Assembly (NCBI RefSeq): GCF_011386835.1
Contig: NC_088797.1
Location: 34,657,583 to 34,721,582, forward strand
Origin: Chrysemys picta bellii
Lineage: Eukaryota; Chordata; Testudines; Emydidae
Length of the DNA stretch: 64,000 bases
Direction: 5' to 3'
Made by a program: the position numbers and the translations under genes. Positions 44,201 to 55,974 of this stretch are shown in pieces. The notes under the pieces are model-generated. The model ran no database searches. It was not told where the DNA came from and saw nothing but the letters and a program-made list of their open reading frames with translations. The first letter of the stretch is position 1; every line of letters starts with the position of its first letter.

Positions 44201-46366
44201 TTAGAACATTGCTTTAGAGCACTTCAGTGAACTTTCATCCCATGTGTAGGCTGTGCCAGATTTTGGGCACACAATTCCCTACTAGTAATGTTCTGCTAGT
44301 GGTTAAGATGCCTGATCCCTGTCTTTTTGCTACAGCTTTCACTGATACAGTTTGAGACCACTAGTGGAGCTGCATCCATGGCGAGTTATCTGTTTTTCCT
44401 ACTGAGGACAGGGTCTTGGATATCAGAAGAACCTTCTGCTAGCATTTCCACTGTGGTGATAGGACAAAGGCAGGTTGGTCCTGCTTACACCTCACAGGTA
44501 AAGATAAAAGATAGTTCTTTCTGGTTATAACAGATCTCCACTTACTATGGAAAGGTTTTGGAGGATGGTGAGGGATGGGCAGCATAAGCAGTTTTATCTT
44601 TAATTTCAGTTCAAACTTTTCAAGGCAGTAGTGAAGGAGGCTGACTACTCTTATGTTTATTTAAGATAAGATTATAATAGAGAAGGAGTCTCATCTACTT
44701 TAGAATAGATTAGAGACTCTGCCTCAACAACACAATCTGCTATGGAGTAAGGTTATCCTTATAACTAATACCAGGGGACATGGACAACACTTTTCCTCCA
44801 TGGGATGACCCTGATATTGACACTAGCTGCTGGCTCTCCAGCAAATAAATACTCAAGCACTGGTGTGTCAAATAGAGAACTAGATGGCATGAAGGATGCT
44901 TTGAACCATTAGATTAGCATCCTTATATCAGATGTTGAATTAGGGCACGGAGATATGTGGAAAGTCCACATCACAGTCAAGTGTGTTTATGGTAATCCTA
45001 GCTCTCAGGCGAGTGGTGCTTCTGATGCTTCTGTATTTTCATTTTCCATCTTCAGACCTATCTCTAGGCAGTGATTTTCTGTCAGAAGTTTGGGTACTTG
45101 ACACCTGCTCCCCATTTTTTTTCCAGGTATCCTCCTAGGTAACTTGATTACCACTTTCATCCAAGTACCATATCATAATATCCTCCAACCTATTTTAGTA
45201 TACTGCAGCACAGACAGAACAATGTAAATCTCACATGATCCAGCTATATTTGAAACTCTGTCAGCCTTGCAAAATTCTCTTTGGCTGCTTGAACAGACAA
45301 GGATATTTTAACTTGCTTTTCTTTGATGGGAGTAAAGTACCTTTATTTTTTAATGACAAGCATCATTAAGGTTATGATAATCATCTCAGTTCCACAGATA
45401 CCATCTTATCTAACAAGCAAAAATCACTACATATGTAAAAAGTACTGTAAATGCAGGCACAGGGAAGACTTCTTTTCTACATGGCTGTGTTGCTAGACTC
45501 ATTTTTGCTCTAGATCAGCAGTCAGCAAAACTGCTTATTTGGTATTAAATGCTACAGTAAAGAACAGTTGATGGTATTGTATCTTTGAGAGCTAAGATAT
45601 ACTAGAGTCAATAGAGTGTGTCTCAACTAGCAACACTTCAAACAAGTCCTGTGCTTCTATCTACTTTATAAAATCCATCTCCTTTAAAAGATGAAAAAAA
45701 TAAATAAATAAAAAATTGAGTAACAAAGTTTACACAATCTTCTTCCATATAACAGTTTTTATTGTAATAATCACTATTGGGTTAGTTGTGGCCCTATTAG
45801 ATTTGCTTGGATATTTTTATCTAACTTTTCTTTGTAATTTAAAAGTTTCTTTGGTATACCATACAAACCAAAGCTAAATGAGAGGGGAAAAAAGTTATAA
45901 AACAATCTATAGTTTTGACAATAGTACAACAGTCTCTTCCTTCTGATCTGTTGATGGAAGTAAAATCTTTCCTTTGCTTTATTGAGTTAAGGACTGTCAA
46001 TGCTATAAAATGGGTACTGGTTCTGTTTTCTCCTTTCCGTAACTTAGGTTTCATGCCCATAAACCTGAATCATGAAATAGGATGATTAGAACCACTGAAA
46101 TGATTTGCCTCTGAGAATTTAGGCTCAGCCCTCTAATTTTGATGTATGTGTTTACAAACTTAGAACACTTAACACTATACAAGTGTGACATGTATTACAT
46201 TTGAATTAAATATCCCTAAAATATCATATTATATGTCATAAAGCCATTGAAAATATGGAAAACAGTCAAAGACTAGCGGTGAAATCCAAGCCCCATTGAC
46301 TTAAGTGGGGCTAGGATTTCACTCCATATCTTTTCCATGATGAGAAATCCTTCTCGTACCCAAGTA
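44201..46366. other. Unassigned AT-rich stretch
   Basis: No supported gene. It contains the 44-bp palindrome at 46279 listed separately. Confidence 0.4.
46279..46322. repeat. 44-bp palindromic mini-repeat
   Basis: 'gtgaaatccaagccccattgac' and 'ttaagtggggctaggatttcac' are inverted copies with one mismatch in each half. It could fold into a nearly perfect hairpin. Confidence 0.7.
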
Positions 46367-46369
46367 TTA

Positions 46370-46615
46370 GGCATTGTCTACACTAGCACTTTTGTCGGTC
46401 AGGGGTGTGATAAAAACCACACCCCTGACCAATATAAGTTTCACTGATAAAAGCACCAGTGTGGCCAGTACTATGTTGGCAGGAGAGCATCTCCTGCCAA
46501 CATAGCTACCACTGCTCATTGGGGGTGGTTTAATTATGCTGGTGGGAGAGCTTACAGCAGTGCAGCTGCAGTGGCACAGCTGTACCACTGTAAGGTCGGT
46601 AGTGTAGACATAGCC
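46370..46615. mobile_element. GTCTACAC-type MITE
   Basis: Ends 'ggcattgtctacacta' and 'tagtgtagacatagcc' are inverted repeats. The left flank is TTA and the right flank TGA. Internal hairpins come from 'caggggtgtg...cacacccctg' and 'ggcaggagagcatctcctgcc'. Relative of the copies at 4502 and 6531. Confidence 0.8.
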
Positions 46616-46618
46616 TGA

Positions 46619-46910
46619 GCCCTGGTCTACACGGGGGTGGGAGGAAATCGATCTAAGTTACGCAACTTCAGCTATGTGAATAACGTAGCTGAAGTTGACG
46701 TACTTAGATCGACTTACCGTGGTGGCTTCACCGCGGTAAGTCGACTGCTGCCGCTCCCCCGTCGACTCTGCCTGCACCTCTCATGGCGCTGGAGTACAGG
46801 AGTTGACGGGAGAGGGCTCGGGGGTCGATTTATAGCGTCTAGACAAGATGTGATAAATCGATCTCCGCTGGATCGATCACTGCCCGCCGGCATGTAGTGT
46901 AGACATACCC
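46619..46910. mobile_element. GTCTACAC-type MITE, adjacent copy
   Basis: Ends 'gccctggtctacac' and 'gtagtgtagacataccc', flanked by TGA at 46616-46618 and 46911-46913. The interior includes 'acttcagctatgtgaataacgtagctgaagt' (hairpin) and 'gataaatcgatctccgctgg'. Same family as the MITE nested at 29366. It begins three bases after the end of the previous MITE. Confidence 0.83.
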
Positions 46911-46913
46911 TGA

Positions 46914-48284
46914 GTCATTAGTGTTCATACAATATTCCTGAAGTGCAGTGTCCCAAGAAACTTGGCTTTTAATCAGGTTTCACAGTGACAATTCTTATTT
47001 CTGTTACTGTATAAACATAAACGAGCACTCCTTTCAAAGGACGGTCTTCCCGTTTTTAATAATAGACTAATGTTAGTAATAATTGGAACACAGAGAGGAA
47101 ATGGGATAGGCAACGAATTACTGAAAGTAAAGGTGATTCTTTAACTTGTGCATATAAGGTAGTTAAATGCTCTAATCAGTTGCTGCATTCCACCCCAGAA
47201 TGAGCTGTACAGCTTTGCCGAGTGAAATATATTTAATTTATAAAGCAGTTAAGGATCCTTGTGAATGATAATGTTGAGTCCTAAATCACAGACAAATAAG
47301 ACATTAAAGAAACAGATATTAAGAAATGTCAACTTAATCTTCTTAAGATCAATAGTACAAAATACACAGAACATAGGAAATCGTATTTTCCATCAGTAGC
47401 AAGACATTATGTTTAAATGATCTGTACTTAGGCCATTTCTAGCTCTCATCCTCCCCATATACAATTTTTACAGCAGTTTCCTTCTTTAAGGAGTTAGCCC
47501 AATACTTAGGTACTGTGTGATGGTCTGCCCTGCACTGCTGGCATAACTTGGTGTAAACCTGGCTTAGCAGGCCCCGTGAGGATCACCCTCGTAAGAGGAT
47601 GATTGTGCAGTGGTGTAGAGCCCATATAGGGACTCGTATACCTCACACCCTCCTCACTGATTGCATAAGAGGAGCACATGGGTGTGGCTATAGAAAAGGA
47701 GACATGGTCAATACGCCCCTCAACTATTGCCAGTCTTGGGCTGTGATTTTAGTGTCCTTTAGTCATTAAAGGCCAATGTAAGCTAGAGCAGTTGTAAGGC
47801 TGCTCTAACATAACACAGGGGCCATGGTGTGTGGAAAGCAGCACCGGGATCAGAGCAATCCAGGTGAGAGCTTCAAGTCACTTTTGCATTTCACCTACTG
47901 ACTGTCCAGTTTGATTATACTGGAGGATCTGGCTCCTCATAATCAGGAAATATTGGCCAATGTTCAATGTTTGTCTTAGACTCTATTTTCATTATCCTCT
48001 TGTCCCTTGCACGTGCAACATAATGCCCCTGGATAGGGGCAGCAGTGGCAACTACTGAACTCAAGACTTCTAGATCTAAAAGCACCAGCCTCAAACACTC
48101 TGGCAGATTCAAACCTCTGAGGACTAGCCACTAAAAGGGGACAGACGGGCACACTGTTAGCATAGATTACACGTGGCATAGTTAGATTTATTATGGAGAT
48201 ATCAGTAACTCTACAGTTAATACTTTTCCTAATTCATATCTTTACTCATGTTACCAATGATGTTTTGCATCTAAACATACAGAC
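46914..48284. other. Unassigned stretch
   Basis: 47515-47850 has a few repeat-like phrases ('tgtgatggtctgccctgcac') but no assignable ends. No gene recognised. Confidence 0.4.
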
Positions 48285-48472
48285 ATCAGTTAGAAAATCT
48301 GGGTTCTATTGACAACTCTGTCTTGACTCACTATCCAACTCTGGGTAAGTCATTTAACCGCCATGTACTTCAGTTTCGCAGTCTGTAAAATGGCTGTACT
48401 TCTCTTTCTCTTTAAATTATTTGAGCTCTGTGGATGAAAAGTGCAATATGAATCAAGTTAATTATGATTAGA
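48285..48472 (+). repeat. MIR-type SINE, sense
   Basis: 'tctgggttctattgacaactctg...ctctgggtaagtcatttaaccgccatgtacttcagtttcgcagtctgtaaaatgg...gagctctgtggatgaaaagtgcaatatga' is the sense MIR order from tRNA-related part through core to L2-like tail. Confidence 0.8.
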
Positions 48473-51207
48473 TTAGTCTTGACTACATTTGCCCGGTTTA
48501 AAAATAAAACTACGGGTTCCCTTCTAGTGCAAACCCGAACTGAAGCTACTTCAACATGCTTTGTCTGTCCCAGGTTTTCCCCCCCTAATTTTAAATTCTT
48601 TGTCAGTGGAACAGCAATAAAAGTGAGATTGTGTAATCCTCTAAACCCTTCCATTTATCTGTTTTTTCCAGATAAGTTTTCTAGAGCTTTATTTTTTTTC
48701 ATACATTGCTGCTTCTCTCTCCCTTTTGTAATTTTGGACCATTCATCCCTTTTGCCTCCCCCCCCCCCCACTTCCCTGATTTCCACAAGTTCCATTCTGC
48801 TGCACACTGTTGCCTAGCAACATGTTCTTCTCTTCTGAAATTTCTTCTCTACCAGAGAGGAGCAGATCAAAGACACCCACAGTTCTGATTTATTTTATAA
48901 ATTAATTTAAAGAGACACTCTCCAATGTTGTATTACTTTTGGGGGAGATCAAAAGTTGGCCTATCTGGTAGAAGTGTCAGGAAAATTAAGTTGTGCTCTT
49001 AAAAAAATGCTTTGATTATTAAACATGTAATATTTACATCTTTGAGTCTTTTTTCAGAAAGTGTCATTGATGTTATGCTAGTTACTTTCATGCTATGAAA
49101 TTAAATGCAGGCCTGTATGGTAAGCTAATGTACATTTATACTGCCTGTCAGAGGCAACCACAGCGTTGTTTCATCATCCAATAACAATTTTTTAAACTCC
49201 TTCCACCTGTTGCAAAAAAAAAAAAAAAAAAAAAAAAAATACCACCACCATTTGGAAAGACTTTATTTCCTAAACTATAACTACCTTCTTATACTGACTA
49301 AGCGGAAAGCAAATAAATCACAAGGTAATCATCATGTGACATCGGGGATGCTGAGGGTGCAGCAGTACCTCTTGGCTTGAAGTGGTTTCCATCATAAACA
49401 AGGTTTACAGTTTGGTTCAATGGCTTTCAGCACCCCCACTATAAAAATTGTTCCAACACCACAGTGTGTGACATGTCGTCCTTCTCACCTTCATTTTATT
49501 ATTATAAAGAAAGTCCATATTATTAATCTATATCTGATTTTAGCAGCCCTCAATTGAAAAAGAGAAATTAATACCCCTGTGAAAGGACTGAAAAATGTAA
49601 AACTTAAAAAAGTCATAGCGGAATATTTGAGCTTAAAAAGAAGGGTTCTCTCACCATGCCAGTCCTTCTCTGGCATCTGTTCAAACTTACTTTTCAGTAC
49701 AAATTGTGAGATTTTTCAAGAGTGTGCTGGCAGGAAAAGTCAGCACTTCATGAAAGGTGAGAATTATTTGCTTTCTCAAATTTACTCAGTTCACAACACC
49801 ATCAGTTAAAAAGAAAGAGACAATGATAGTAAAGAATAAGATTTTTGCGGGTGGAAGAGCTTGGAGATTATCATCTTTGCAAACCCCTAAGGAAAAAAGA
49901 AGGGGACACTAAGCACATAGCTAAAGCAGTAGCCAGACAACAGAAAACAGACCATGTAAGTGCAACACAAATCTCACTGGCCAACTGGCTGCTGAACCTG
50001 CACCTGTGAAGTTGCATATGCAGATCTAACAGTTGTCTGATCAACTACTGAATTTGCTTGTGAGCAGATTCTGGTTTGGTTCGTGAGAACCAGTGCTTTT
50101 GCAGTCCTACAGGCACAAATTCAAAGGTTTCTTTAGAAAAATTGGCCCCAAGTGTGAAGTTTACATTTTTGATCACATGCCATGTTCTTTTTTTCAGTGC
50201 CCAGTGGTTGCTTTTAGCATTCCTTTCAGAGAAGTGATTCTGCATTCAAAACTGAGGGCAGATTGCAAATTATGATAATATTTTTGAGATTAACTCCTAA
50301 TATACTCTAAGATTTGAAAGGTTTTATTCCTACATACATAAATCTACACAAAATGCAACACGAACAGAAGGATGGTATTTAATAATGTTCATCCCTTCTT
50401 TCAGTGAGAAAGCAAGTGCACATCTTTAATTACACCTAACAGATCAGTAAACATACAACACAACCAACTCTTCAAAGTTTTATTATTTATGTTCTGCATT
50501 TGGGTCGAGCTATCGTGCTACAGTTACTGTATTCTTGAACTGAAATAAAATAATAAAGGTATGTATTGAAAGAAGATGCAGCTTAGCTAGCTTTTCTATC
50601 ATTTACTAAGTATCCGCTATATTGCTGAATGGTGTATGAACGCAGCTGAATAGTGTATTTCATACACTACGTGGCCACGTGGTGTGTGTTTATGTATATA
50701 ATTTGGACTGCAACTGAGTTGTCAGTGGTTAACAGCTCTGGTCTTTGGCTGAATTTCTGAGGGTGAAGATCTGTGACTTGCATTCCAAGTTTTTGTTTTT
50801 TTTTCCTGGAGAACAGATTCCACAATCGTCTATGGGCATCCCTTACAAAAAAAAAAAAAAAAAAAAAAAAAACAGGGCAACCTTCTAAAAGGAAATTTAA
50901 TGCTTCTGTAAAGTATTGACTTGTCAGTCCTAGAGACTGAAGTATTTTAGTGATCCACATAACTAGCACACCACAGGCTGTCCTGCAATTCTGTGCCCCC
51001 TTCCCACCTGCCACAACAATTGTCCCTTCAATAAGAATGCATGGACCAGTTAGAAAAAGAATGCCTCCTACAAACATACACACACTTGGTTCATTTCTGA
51101 AATGCTTGGTTAAAGATCCCTCTCAAGTCCTCCTGAAATTGATCTTGATCACTCACGCTTTCCCTCTTACCTGCTGGGGAAGCTGATCTTGAAGAGAAAG
51201 GACAGTG
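48473..51207. other. Unassigned AT-rich stretch with homopolymer runs
   Basis: Poly(C) near 48760, poly(A) of about 27 at 49214-49240 and about 27 at 50847-50873. No coding region or element family recognised. Confidence 0.4.
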
Positions 51208-53289
51208 TGATGTTGCACTCTATAGGTTCATGGAAATATGCACTCTGTATGTTTATGGAAATATGCTTATAAGTGTAAATATAAGCAAACTGGAATATGC
51301 TTTGTGCTAGATATGCCATGTAACATATCTTTGCAAAGGTTATGATCTACTGAATATATTCATTGTATTCGTCTGCATATATCATTTTTATAACTGAAGT
51401 TATGAGCATTGGCTCTATGCTTGTATTTGAAGTGTTTGCTGTAGGAAACACATAATGGAGGTTTGGCCAATATATTGTGAAGGGGCCATTCAAGTAATTG
51501 GGAGTACTTAACTAACAATGGACTTTGGGAGACGCCAATCCACATCTGAGCTTTCCTGGGAACATTCAAACTAACATTTAAACAATGGCATCAGCCTGCA
51601 AAAAGCTGAATCATTCATGGACATGTGACTTGCCCAGGTGGCTACAAACTCCATCTTGTTGCTGTGATTTTGCACAGAAGAACAAAGGGGCTTCCGCCCA
51701 CAAGAGAGAGAATATAAAAGGCTCTGGAGGCCTCTCCATTTTGTCTTCAGCTGGTTTAAGAGATGGCCTCTCCACCCCAAAGAGATGCATGAAAGAAACT
51801 GGAACAAAGGACAGTAACTACGGAGGTGTGAGTGATTGCTGGACCCAGACTAGGAAGGAGTCCAGTCTGTGAAAGACGCTTATTGGAACATCTCTGGGGG
51901 TGAGATTTCATCCGTAATCAGTTTCTTAATGTATTAGGCTTAGACTTGTGCTGTTTTGTTTTATTTTGCTTGGTAACTTACTTTGTTCTTTCTGTTATTA
52001 CTTGGAACCACTTAAATCCTACTTTTTATATTCAATAAAATCACTTTTTGCTTATTAATGAACTCAGAGTAAGTAATACTTGGGGGGAGCAAACAGCTGT
52101 GCATATCTCTCTATTAGTGTTATAGAGGGTGGACAATTTATGAGCTTACCCTGTATAAGCTTTATACAGAGTAAATCAGATTTATTTGGGGTTGGGACAC
52201 ATTGGTGTAGATAAATCTCTAATAATTTTCATATGACTTTACATTGTACCTCTTCATATAACCTTGTGGTGGGTCTACCCACGTGTGACCTCTGTTTTCA
52301 CGGGACTTTGTATCAAAGCCTCATTTAGAAACTTTGCATTGCCCTTGGTATAATATTATAGCCCCTAAAGATAAAATAAGATAGAAGAAAATTTTCTTTT
52401 TGCTAGCAGTAGAACAAGAGCTCTCCCCCCCCCCCCCACTCTTAATCAATTGCCCTGTTGAATGAATGAGGTGTGGATGAGCAAGGCATGGAAGGCAGCA
52501 CTTCCAGACAGCCTCAACTGTTGGAGAGGGGCTGGGAGCCAGACCCAAGGACAATAAAACATGTCAAGTGGGCTCATTAAAAACAAGCAGACATACCGAC
52601 AGCCTCGGGGGTTAGAAGCAAGCACCTTCTTTTGGAAACACCCTCTTTGCAGCATTGGGACAACACTCAAAAGAAAGCAGCACAAAGGATCAATGGACAC
52701 AGACACAAAGTTTAAATCTGGTATAGATTTGCATAAGAGGAAAGCTGCTATAAAAGTAAGGTGTCTTGCAGAGGACCCCGGGTCTCGTCTTGTCAACATG
52801 GGAGCATCGATCCGGATCGGCAGAAGCCCGGCTCCACCCCCTCCCCCATCTAACTCACCTGGCCAGTGAAGTTAAGGGGAGCAACTAATTGGTAACAACA
52901 AGACTGAGTGTGCTTGTGTGTGTGTGTGAGTGTAAGTGTAATATATTATATGCATATGATACAGTGTTAATGAATACATGTATTACTAATAAATGTGGCG
53001 TTTTGCCTTATTCCCCCTGAAAAGATCCTGTGCAGTACTTTAAGTACAACATTGGGAGTTGGGTGTCTGGGTGCTGGAGACAGGAGCACTTCTTAAGCCG
53101 TTTTCAGTTAAGTCTGCAGCTTTGGGGCAGGTGGTTCAGAGCCTGTGTCTGTGTTGGAGCAGACGGTCATGTCTAGCTCAACAAGGCAGGGTTCTAGAGG
53201 CCCAAACTGGCAAAGAAAATGGGCTCAGAAGTAGTCTCAACACATCAGGTAACAGTCTCAAGGGGATCTCTGTGATCGAACCCGTCACA
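51208..53289 (+). mobile_element. Solo LTR, interrupted by a second LTR
   Basis: Starts TGATGTTGCAC and ends CCCGTCACA. The 5-bp CAGTG flanks it on both sides (51203-51207 and 53290-53294). A TATA box 'AATATAAAAG' at 51711 and a polyadenylation signal AATAAA at 52034 define plus-strand transcription. After removing the insertion at 52203-53048 and one target copy, the LTR is about 1.23 kb. The halves rejoin smoothly at 'ggggttgggacacat|tgggagttgggtgtctggg'. No internal retroviral genes. Confidence 0.85.
52203..53048 (+). mobile_element. Second solo LTR nested in the first
   Basis: 846 bp, TGGTGTAG to AAGTACA, with ACAT duplicated at 52199-52202 and 53049-53052. The 4-bp duplication and TG...CA ends are typical of a class of endogenous retrovirus LTRs. 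TATA-like 'CTATAAAAG' at 52748, AATAAA at about 52987 followed by a GT-rich tract. Younger than the LTR it sits in. Confidence 0.8.
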
Positions 53290-53294
53290 CAGTG

Positions 53295-53650
53295 TCCTCT
53301 TATTACTTCTGATATCTTCAGAGGGTAGGCTGTGAGACTCGCTTCAATTTCCTTTAGTGGGCAGCTTGGCTGTGTACTCTTGCCCAGGAACAGCACTCAG
53401 TGGAAGAGTTTCTGGGTCCTGTTGCTATGGGGAGTGCCTGCCCGCTAGCCTTTATGGTGTGTGGGGTCAACAGGTCCAATTAGACTTTCCCTTAAAAAAA
53501 GATAGTACAGGCCTAACCAGACTGTGTTCGGGTGGCAAGATTATCTGGCCACTGATAAAATAAGGGAAGTATAAACAAGTGAAAACAAATGCATCCCATG
53601 TGTTGGGTGGAACAAGAGATGGTTAAGACACCCCAGATTTTAAAAGAGCA
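53295..53650. other. Unassigned stretch
   Basis: Short frames only; nothing recognised. Confidence 0.4.
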
Positions 53651-54045
53651 GCAATGTAGAGCTGGAAGGGACGTCACAAAGTCATCAAACTCTGCTTCCT
53701 GCACAGAGATAGAGGTTCACCTGGTCCTATCTCGGACAGGTGTTTGTCCAACCTGTCTGATAAACCTCCAATAAGGGGGATTCCACAACATTCCTTGGCA
53801 GCCTATTCCAGAGCTTAACTACCTTTATAGTTAGAAAGTTTTTCCTAATATCTAATCTCCCTCGCTGCTGATTTAAGACAACTACTTCTTGTCCTACCTT
53901 CAGTGTACATGAAGAACAACTGATCACTGTCCTTTGTAACAACCCTTACCATATGTGAAGACTTATCAGGACCCCTCTCAGTCTTCTTTTCTCAGGACTA
54001 AACAGCCCAGTTTTTTTAACCTTTCCTCATCTGTCTGCTCTGATA
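53651..54045 (-). mobile_element. CR1 LINE 3' fragment, antisense
   Basis: Starts with 'gagctggaagggacgtc', the complement of the CR1 3' end, followed by the complement of 'LDIRKNFLTIKVVKLWNRLPRNVVESPLLEV' (open in the minus frame 53727-53942) and of the upstream 'RGVL.SLHMVRVV'-like region. Only the last roughly 390 bp of the element remain. Confidence 0.85.
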
Positions 54046-54084
54046 TTGTAAAGATAGAACATACTAACTGTCTTCGTCACACGT

Positions 54085-54179
54085 GGTTGCATCCGAAGAA
54101 GTGGGTATTCACCCACGAAAGCTCATGCTCCTATACGTCTGTTAGCCTATAAGGTGCCACAGGACTCTCTGTTGCTTTT
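54085..54179 (+). mobile_element. Penelope-like 3'-UTR fragment
   Basis: 'gcatccgaagaagtgggtattcacccacgaaagctcatgctcc...ggtgccacaggactctctgttgctttt' matches the 3' UTR of the copy at 40098 and the arms at 8487. The hammerhead-like stem GTGGGTATTCACCCAC and GAAA are intact (54101-54120); the first box is CCGAAGA. 5'-truncated to under 100 bp. Confidence 0.85.
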
Positions 54180-55640
54180 GGTTGTAAATGTCATTGACTA
54201 CAGCATTCAGCCTTCTTAATCAAGTCAGTGTTTAGGGCACCTTCATGTTCTGGAAATGACTGTGTTTGTCAATAAGTATATAGATATGTATCAATATCTG
54301 TTAATCCTATAGAAGTGGTCTCACGGCTTATATTATTAGTACTGCTACTGTGAAGCACTTTTAGTGTATATACCATATTCTAGAATATAGCCTTTGTGTG
54401 TGTGTCACAGGTGTTAATAAATACCAATGGATCAGTGTGCTGCTGTTTGATATTTTCTCCATTATAAGAATTAGTGATATTTTCTAAAAGCTCCAGTTAT
54501 TTATTTCATAATACCTGTATTTACTCTCTGCTCTTGGAAAATTGAGTTATTTGGAGGTTAACTGGTCCTTTCATGTTTTTGTAAAGTTTTCTTTAAAGAA
54601 GGCAAAAGTGACCCAATGTAACTTGTGTACCATGTGCCCTGGCTGAGTTTTTTCTTGCTGTGAGAGCAGTGACTGTTCTCTAGAGGGAGTCAGTCATTCT
54701 TTCAGACAGTATCATTTTTACCCCCAAAGGATGGTTTTTCCCAGGGACAAAGTAGAGTACACATCAGGGCTGCTCTGGCCCTGACTCAGTTCTTGGGACA
54801 GAGAGAGACTGCCATTTCTGAGATGTCTGTACAGTGCCTAGTACAGCAAGGACCTGAATGGCCTGGCCTCTAGGCACAATGAAAATGCTAACTAGTAAGA
54901 CTAGATGTTTGACTAATTGCTTGAAGGGAGTTTTCCTGCTTTGTTTGGAACAACACTTTCTCTTCTAAAATCTGGAGTGTCTTAATCATCTCTCTTTAAG
55001 ATCAGAGCTTGGATTTCAGACTTGCTAAATGCAACACTAATCATACAGCTGCATATACAGAGTGACGTTCTTTCCCAGTCTTCTGCCATTCAACTAGCAA
55101 GCAGAATCTTCTGGGTGATGTCCCTTTTACAGGCAAATGGTTAGATTGTTGGACCTCAACGGTTCCATGACATTTTGGCAAATTGGGGGGCCTGAAGAAA
55201 GTGTGGGTGGCAGTATGAGGTGCCCTTGAGGGAATTGGTAGGAAGGGGAAGTTAATAGGCAGGAGGCTGTCCTGAAAGTGTACAGAAGGAAAGAAAAGGA
55301 TGAAGTAGACTGACAGTGAGAGCCAACAAAGAAAGAATGAAAAAAATCCATCTGGAAAAATGTAAGCTCCTTGTAGTCTCTTTCCTTGCTACCTCCTCCA
55401 GTCCCTCATGCATATAAGAAATATAAGTTGCTCTATTTTAACAAATGGGGTCAAAGAGAAGTTACAAGCCCCCCACCAACCACCAAATAAACGTTTGAAA
55501 GTTTTTTTCTAACACACTTGGTGCATATTGCCCCAGGAGGTTATGAAATTTATTACTGAAGTACCACAAAACATGGCAGGGAGATTTGTCACAACCATCT
55601 CTCTCAGAATAGGTGCTCCAGGTCATCTATGCTTAGATAC
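54180..55640. other. Unassigned stretch
   Basis: An L2-type tail fragment lies at 54815; the rest is unrecognised. Confidence 0.4.
54815..54896 (+). repeat. L2-like LINE 3' tail fragment
   Basis: 'tgtacagtgcctagtacagcaaggacctgaatggcctggcctctaggcacaatgaaaatgctaa' follows the L2-type terminal sequence in sense orientation. Confidence 0.6.
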
Positions 55641-55648
55641 ATCTAGGT

Positions 55649-55957
55649 CAGGGGTAGGCAACCTATGGCACGAGTGCCAAAGGCGGCACGCAAGCTGATT
55701 TTCAGTGGTACTCACACTGCCCGGGTCCTGGCCACCGGTCCAGGGGCTCTGCGTTTTAATTTAATTTTAAATGAAGCTTCTTAAACATTTTATAAACCTT
55801 ATTTACTTTACATACAACAACAGTTTTGGTATATATTATAGACTTTAGAAAGAGACCTTCTAAAAACGTTAAAATGTATTACTGGGACACAAAACCTTAT
55901 ATTAGAGTGAATAAATGAAGACTCAGCACGCCACTTCTGAAAGGTTGCCGACCCCTG
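55649..55957. mobile_element. Short hAT element, relative of the 4760 copy
   Basis: Ends CAGGGGTAGGCAACCT and AGGTTGCCGACCCCTG, flanked by a perfect 8-bp duplication ATCTAGGT (55641-55648 and 55958-55965). It shares the first 80 bp and the AT-rich last 220 bp with the element at 4760, but lacks its GC-rich middle. Confidence 0.92.
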
Positions 55958-55974
55958 ATCTAGGTAGACTAATC

